DNA from: Streptomyces canus
GTDB taxonomy: Bacteria; Actinomycetota; Actinomycetes; Streptomycetales; Streptomycetaceae
Assembly (NCBI RefSeq): GCF_001514145.1
Contig: NZ_KQ948657.1
Span: 902,323 to 966,322 of the forward strand
Reading direction: 5' to 3'
Length of the DNA stretch: 64,000 nucleotides
Shown: piece by piece, positions 60,215-64,000 of the stretch
Position numbering within the stretch: the stretch's first letter is position 1
Layout of the letters: each line of letters opens with the position of its first letter
The notes under the pieces: generated by a model
Databases searched by the model: none
What the model was told of the DNA's origin: nothing
The model's input: the letters and a program-made list of their open reading frames with translations, nothing else
Position numbers and translations under genes: made by a program

Positions 60215-61087
60215 TCACAGCCATTCGTTGATGGCCGCGACCAGCACCGTCGCTTCGTAGCGGACCGCGAGTTTCTCGTATCTCGTGGCCACGGCCCGGT
60301 GGCGCTTGAGCCGGTTGATGCCGCACTCCACCGCGTGGCGCTCCTTGTAGTCGTCCTTGTCGAACTTGGGCGGCCGGCCACCGCGGACCCCGAGTTTCTT
60401 GCGGTTGCGGACCTGGTCGGCCTTCTCCGGGATCGTGCAGCCAATCCCGTGTCTGCGCAGGTAGGCCCGGTTCGCGCGGGAGCCGTACGCCCTGTCCGCG
60501 CGGACCCTGTCCGGCTTGGTCCGTGGCCGGCCCGGGCCCATGCGGGGCACCCGGATACCCCCCCCCCAGGACCGGCAGGAACTGCGGGCTGTCGTGCCGC
60601 TGCCCGGCGGTGACCAGCAGCGACAGAGGCATTTGGCCCTGCTCCACGGCCAGGTGCAGCTTGGTGGTCAACCCGCCGCGCGACCGCCCGGGCCGTGGTC
60701 ATCGGGCTCGGTGAACATGCCGCCGGGAGGCTCCTTCTGCTGTGCCCCTTTTTACGCGCACCGGCAGCGTGCTGGTGAGCCCGAGCGACCGTGGGGTCTC
60801 ACATTCCATGTGATCAAGCCTTTCGCGTCGGCCTCGGCCTGCAGCTGCACGAAGATCCGCTTCCAGGTACCGTCCCGTTGCCAGCGTCGGAACAGGTCGT
60901 AGACCAGGTCCCAGGGCCCATACCGTTCGGGCACGTCCCGCCAGGGAGCACCGGTCCGGGTCCGCCACCTTATGCCGTCGATCAACTGCCTACGCGTCCA
61001 CGTCGGTGGCCGGCCCGGCTTCTTGCCATGCGGCAACAACGGCTTCAGCTGGGCCCACTGGCCGTCCGTCAGATCACCACGCCCCAC
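60215..61087 (-). pseudogene. IS5-family transposase with several frameshifts
   Basis: Fragment 1 (61087 to about 60815): MGRGDLTDGQWAQLKPLLPH, GKKPGRPPTWTRRQLIDGIR, TGAPWRDVPERYGPW to LITWNV. An extra base near 60810 destroys the frame at the first catalytic Asp (N-V-D). A second break lies near 60680, just before [21 protein letters not shown] run of ten C (60558-60567) causes the third shift before [20 protein letters not shown] and the C-terminal [20 protein letters not shown], ending AINEWL. DDE-type enzyme, not functional as read. The homopolymer shift could be a sequencing error, the others less easily. Confidence 0.85.
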
Positions 61088-61135
61088 GACCAGTGATCAT
61101 CCAAGATGATGATCCACTTTCACAACAGGCCCTAG

Positions 61136-61560
61136 CGTTCGAGTCGTCGCGGGGCTCCGGGCGGCCAAGTTCTTTGAGCCATCCAACGGCGACAAGCTCA
61201 CAGCCATACCCAGAGCCCCTGGGTCCGCCGATCTTACGAATGACCAGCTCAGACCCACGCTTGGAAGGTAGGACAAGCTCAGCGGCAGCGACTATCTCGA
61301 ACTGCTGCCGGTGCGCTGGCAGGCCATCACCGAACGCGCCATCCGCATCGACCACCGCACCTACGACCACGATGTCATCGCCCCCTCCGCTGCCAGCCCT
61401 CGCCCGTCACCGCGCGCGGCGGCACATGTGGGGTTTCTCGTGGAGCGGGCGGCGATGAACGAACTCGCGCTCTCGTAGGGGAAGCCGAGAGGCAAGGTGC
61501 TGCGGCCCATCGACACCGGCGGCTTGCCGGACGCATGGCTCCGAGAGGAAATGGACCGGG
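61136..61560. other. Region of decayed mobile-element fragments
   Basis: No intact gene. On the plus strand near 61276-61385 the translation LSGSDYLELLPVRWQAITER, AIRIDHRTYDHDVIAPSA looks like the core of Mu-type/retroviral-type integrases (V-R-x-D-x-R-T-Y-D-x-D). On the minus strand near 61140-61270 LVLPSKRGSELVIRKIGGPR and GSGYGCELVAVGWLKELG could be a gene end. Later RGKVLRPIDTGGLPDAWLRE hints at another broken frame. Codon use is mixed. Confidence 0.45.
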
Positions 61561-61574
61561 GGCGGGAACCGAAC

Positions 61575-62213
61575 TCAGTTACCGGACGCCGTTTGGTGGC
61601 CTGCGGCGTCCGGCACCCTGGGAGACGCGGCGGATCCGCGGCTGTGCGGCTGGGCTGCTCGGGGTCGCATGATGAGTGCGGCGATGTAGTAAGTGCACGG
61701 CTCAGGGCCGGGGTTGGCGTAGGCGTGGGTGACGTCGGCAGCGAAGTAGAGCGAGTCCCCGCCGCGCAGTTCCACCAGGCGGTCGGCGACGGTGAGTTGA
61801 AGGGTTCCGGATTCCACGACGACGAACTCATGGGATCCCGGGGCGTATGCCGGGAACTGTCCGGCGTCGCAGCCCGGCGGCAAGGTGGTTCGGATCCATT
61901 CGAAGTTCACGCCGGGCACGACCGGGGTGAGGATCGTGCGCCGCCACCCTCCGGGTTCGTCCACGGTCTCCTGGTCGGTGAGGCGGCGCACGATGACGCG
62001 GTTGTCGTCAGGCTGCGCGACCAGTTCGGTGAGAGGGACGCCGAGGCCGTCGGCGATGCGGGCAAGGACGACAACCGTGGGCGCCTTCTGGCCGCGCTCG
62101 ACGGAGGACAGCATGCTCACGCTCACCTCGGCAGCTTCTGCCAGCTGCTGAAGGGTGAGGCCCCGAGTGTGCCGCAGCGCCTGCACATGCCCACCCAATG
62201 CCACCAGATCCAT
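61575..62213 (-). CDS. XRE-family regulator with cupin sensor domain
   Basis: About 212 residues; two ATG codons are adjacent (62216 and 62213), and AGAGGA fits the second better. N-terminal HTH: LGGHVQALRHTRGLTLQQLA, EAAEVSVSMLSSVERGQKAP. C-terminal cupin barrel: PAYAPGSHEFVVVESGTLQL, GDSLYFAADVTHAYANPGPE with the cupin metal His positions partly kept. Family members sense small molecules and often control adjacent detoxification genes. Divergent from the PAT-like acetyltransferase and exporter, with an inverted repeat between. Confidence 0.9.
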   Translation of the reverse strand: MDLVALGGHVQALRHTRGLTLQQLAEAAEVSVSMLSSVERGQKAPTVVVLARIADGLGVPLTELVAQPDDNRVIVRRLTDQETVDEPGGWRRTILTPVVPGVNFEWIRTTLPPGCDAGQFPAYAPGSHEFVVVESGTLQLTVADRLVELRGGDSLYFAADVTHAYANPGPEPCTYYIAALIMRPRAAQPHSRGSAASPRVPDAAGHQTASGN

Positions 62214-62218
62214 CATTC

Positions 62219-62249
62219 CTCTATAATAGCATCGACTTTCACTATAGAG
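62219..62249. promoter_or_regulatory. AT-rich inverted repeat in divergent promoter
   Basis: CTCTATA (62219-62225) and TATAGAG (62243-62249) are perfect inverted copies 17 bases apart. The region is AT-rich against a GC-rich background, includes TATAAT (62222-62227, plus strand) and, on the minus strand, TGCTATTAT, an extended -10. It is probably both promoter and operator for the cupin regulator. Confidence 0.6.
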
Positions 62250-62262
62250 AAATGAGCGCGCC

Positions 62263-62787
62263 GTGGCAGCCCCCGAGACGATCATCCGCCCCGCCACCCC
62301 CGCGGACCTGCCGGCCGTGGCCAAGATCTTCACGCACTACGTCAACCACACCCTGGCCACCTTCGAGGAAATCCCGCCGACCGTCGAGCAATGGCGTGGG
62401 CGGCTGGACGAGCTCACCGACCGGGGCCTTCCCTTCCTGGTCACCGAGTTGTCCGGCGAAGTGGCCGGGTACGCCTACGCCGGACCCTGGCGCCCCAAGC
62501 CGGCCTACCGCTACACCGTGGAGGACACGGTCTACATCGTCCCCGACCGAACCGGCAAGGGCCTGGGCGGCGCCCTGCTCGGCGCGCTGGTCACCGAGAG
62601 CACCCGGGCCGGTGTGCGGCAGATGATCGCGGTCATCGCAGACAACGGCAGCGGCGCTTCGGCCGCGCTGCACCGCCGCTTCGGCTTCACAGACGCGGGA
62701 CTGCTGAAGCGCGTCGGCCGCAAGCACGGTCGCTGGATCGACACGCGACTCATGCAACGTGCCCTGGTCACGGGTGAGGAGGAGTGA
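62263..62787 (+). CDS. PAT/Bar-like GNAT acetyltransferase
   Basis: 174 residues from GTG. The pattern IRPATPADLPAVAKIFTHYV, TFEEIPPTVEQWRGRL, GYAYAGPWRPKPAYRYTVED, TVYIVPDRTGKGLGGALLGA and RKHGRWIDTRLMQR follows phosphinothricin N-acetyltransferases (AYAGPW, Y-x-x-T-V-E-x-T-V-Y and K-H-G-x-W). The acetyl-CoA loop is DRTGKGLGGALL. Family members acetylate phosphinothricin, methionine sulfone/sulfoximine or other amino acids. The stop overlaps the GTG of an MFS gene, so inactivation and export are coupled. Confidence 0.9.
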   Translation: MAAPETIIRPATPADLPAVAKIFTHYVNHTLATFEEIPPTVEQWRGRLDELTDRGLPFLVTELSGEVAGYAYAGPWRPKPAYRYTVEDTVYIVPDRTGKGLGGALLGALVTESTRAGVRQMIAVIADNGSGASAALHRRFGFTDAGLLKRVGRKHGRWIDTRLMQRALVTGEEE

Positions 62788-64000
62788 ATCGCGACACGCG
62801 CAGGGCTCCTGCGCCCCTTCCAGCACCCTCCGGACAGGCCGGCGCGCCCGGCATGCGCTCGGCCCTGGCCGCTCTGTGCGTTACCGAGCTCACCAGCTGG
62901 GGCATCCTCTATTACTCCTTCCCCGTGGCCCTGACCGCCCTGACGCGTGACACCGGCTGGTCGGCGACGGCGGCCATGGGCGCCTTCTCGGCAGGCCTGC
63001 TCACCAGCGTGGTGGCCGGCCCGCTGGTCGGTCGGCTCCTCGACCGGCACGGGCCTCACCGGGTGATGACCTGTGGGTCGTTCCTCGGGATCCTCGCGCT
63101 GCTGGCCGTGGCCGCCGCACCCCGTCTGTCGTGGTTCATCGCGGCATGGATGCTGGTGGGACTCGCCCAGTCGATGCTCCTGTACGCACCGGCCTTCGCT
63201 GCCCTGACCCGCTGGTACGGCCCCGACCGGATCCGCCCCCTGACGACGGTGTCACTGGTCGCCGGCCTGTCCAGCACCGTCTACGCGCCACTGACCGCCT
63301 TCCTCCTCGCCCAACTCGGCTGGCGTACCACCTATGTGGTGCTGGCCGTGGTGCTGGGCGTGGTCACCCTCCCTCTGCACCTCTTCTGCCTGACACCGCC
63401 CTGGCCCCCCGCCCCGCCCCGAACGCCGTCGCAGACCCCTCCCCGAACCCGCGAGGTGACCTCCAGCCGGGCGTTCTGGCTCCTGGCCGCCGCGATGGGC
63501 CTCGCCTCGCTCGGCCTCTACGCCGCGACCACCAATCTGGTCCCTCTGCTCATCAGCCGGGGGATCGGCACCACCACCGCCGCCACCGCACTCGGCCTGT
63601 GCGGCGCCGGCCAACTGCTCGGGCGGCTGGGCTACCCCGCACTGACCCGCAGGACCAGTCCCCGCGCCCGCACCGCGGTCGTACTGGCCACTGGAGCCGT
63701 CGCCGTCGCGGCACTCGCCTCGATCCCCGGCCCCGTCCTCCTGCTGATCGCGGCCACTGTCGCGGCCGGCGCCGTCCGCGGTACCTTCACGCTGCTCCAG
63801 GCCACCGCCGTCAGTGACCGCTGGGGACTCCACCGCTTCGCCACCCGCAACGCCCTGGCCACCACCCCGGCGGCCTTCGCCATCGCCCTCGCCCCGGCAA
63901 CCGGCGCCCTGCTCGCCGGTCAAGTCGGCAGCTACTCCGGCGCGTTCTGGCTCCTGGCCGGAGTCGCCCTCATCGGCGCCGCGCTGGCCATGGGAACCAC
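62784..64000 (+). CDS. MFS transporter, 3' end beyond the window
   Basis: At least 405 residues; no stop before the window edge. The GTG overlaps the acetyltransferase stop (GTGA) with GAGGAG just upstream; ATG 62853 (MRSALAALCVTELTSWGILYY) is an alternative. First membrane part: ALCVTELTSWGILYYSFPVA, GWSATAAMGAFSAGLLTSVV, GPLVGRLLDRHGPHRVMTCG (motif A). Second half starts near TREVTSSRAFWLLAAAMGLA, with GAGQLLGRLGYPALTRRTSP. A 12-segment carrier resembling the oxalate/formate and monocarboxylate type. With the PAT-like enzyme and cupin regulator it forms a small resistance-like operon. Confidence 0.88.
   Translation, partial: MNRDTRRAPAPLPAPSGQAGAPGMRSALAALCVTELTSWGILYYSFPVALTALTRDTGWSATAAMGAFSAGLLTSVVAGPLVGRLLDRHGPHRVMTCGSFLGILALLAVAAAPRLSWFIAAWMLVGLAQSMLLYAPAFAALTRWYGPDRIRPLTTVSLVAGLSSTVYAPLTAFLLAQLGWRTTYVVLAVVLGVVTLPLHLFCLTPPWPPAPPRTPSQTPPRTREVTSSRAFWLLAAAMGLASLGLYAATTNLVPLLISRGIGTTTAATALGLCGAGQLLGRLGYPALTRRTSPRARTAVVLATGAVAVAALASIPGPVLLLIAATVAAGAVRGTFTLLQATAVSDRWGLHRFATRNALATTPAAFAIALAPATGALLAGQVGSYSGAFWLLAGVALIGAALAMGT

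Larger units (their letters stand above)
59668..61131. mobile_element. IS5-family insertion element with an acetyltransferase passenger
   Basis: The left end GCCGTGTTGTGCAAGTGG (continues ATCA) and the right end, read on the other strand, GCCTGTTGTGAAAGTGG (continues ATCA) match at 20 of about 22 positions with one extra base. The rare tetranucleotide CTAG flanks both sides (59664-59667 and 61132-61135), as a target duplication would. Inside lie a GNAT gene (plus) and a broken IS5-type transposase (minus). At 1464 bases it is about 500 bases longer than expected for the transposase alone. Confidence 0.65.

Noticed and set aside
60215..61087. Programmed frameshift in an IS5 transposase
   Set aside because: At least three breaks are present, including one that destroys the first catalytic Asp; decay is simpler.

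Overview
The window is high-GC actinobacterial DNA, almost certainly from a Streptomyces chromosome. The signs are strong G/C at third codon positions, many GTG starts, a WhiJ-type regulator/DUF397/ATPase locus, futalosine-pathway menaquinone genes, the ResA-CcdA-ResB-CcsB cytochrome c set, many TetR/ArsR/LacI regulators and several lipoprotein signals. I saw no rRNA, tRNA or CRISPR array. Functions come from reading motifs and from family knowledge; no database search was run.

1-11280: secreted and developmental genes. A lipoprotein, a membrane-anchored protein and a 1456-residue exported protein form one operon. The large protein has a transglycosylase-like region, a golvesin-like domain and a C-terminal region resembling NucA/NucB nucleases. 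A SUKH (SMI1/KNR4) protein, a class known to act as immunity to nuclease toxins, is convergent with it. Then come an anti-sigma-like ATPase divergent from an Scr1/DUF5753 regulator plus DUF397 (WhiJ-type trio), a secreted FG-GAP protein and a PNGase A-like secreted amidase.

11280-21900: a DHA2 efflux pump fused to carboxypeptidase-regulatory-like repeats, then lipid genes. These are an acyl-CoA synthetase, a FadA2-like thiolase divergent from fabG4-htdX, and a TetR regulator; the layout matches mycobacterial htdX-fabG4-fadA2. Small genes follow, then udgX, a suicide-type uracil-DNA glycosylase. A five-copy, 116-bp tandem repeat fills the gap after udgX.

22500-28000: menaquinone genes of the futalosine route: mqnE, an Lrp/AsnC regulator, a UbiX-like flavin prenyltransferase, mqnP and mqnL, with a rhomboid protease inserted.

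28000-36500: a nucleobase module (NCS1 permease, yeast Fcy1-like cytosine deaminase overlapping a 2OG-Fe(II) oxygenase-fold gene, PucR regulator), a transglutaminase-like protein, a quinone oxidoreductase with a divergent ArsR regulator, and an SRPBCC protein.

36500-45440: a conserved block read leftward: hemL, a histidine phosphatase, a deacetylase-like lipoprotein, then resA-ccdA-resB and ccsB. A conserved gene of unknown function and a strong terminator close the block.

45440-64000: accessory DNA. It has an IS5-type remnant, an MFS pump with its TetR regulator, a decayed IS200/IS605 element (frameshifted tnpB, truncated tnpA) abutting the 3' end of a sugar ABC permease, a FrcBCA-like sugar transporter with its LacI regulator and two pairs of 14-bp operators shared with a divergent monooxygenase-like gene, an ECF sigma factor with a CU044_5270-type membrane protein, an MHS transporter coupled to a secreted hydrolase and a PaaX regulator, an IS5-family element that seems to carry an acetyltransferase passenger, and a cupin regulator divergent from a phosphinothricin-acetyltransferase-like gene coupled to an MFS exporter cut by the window edge.
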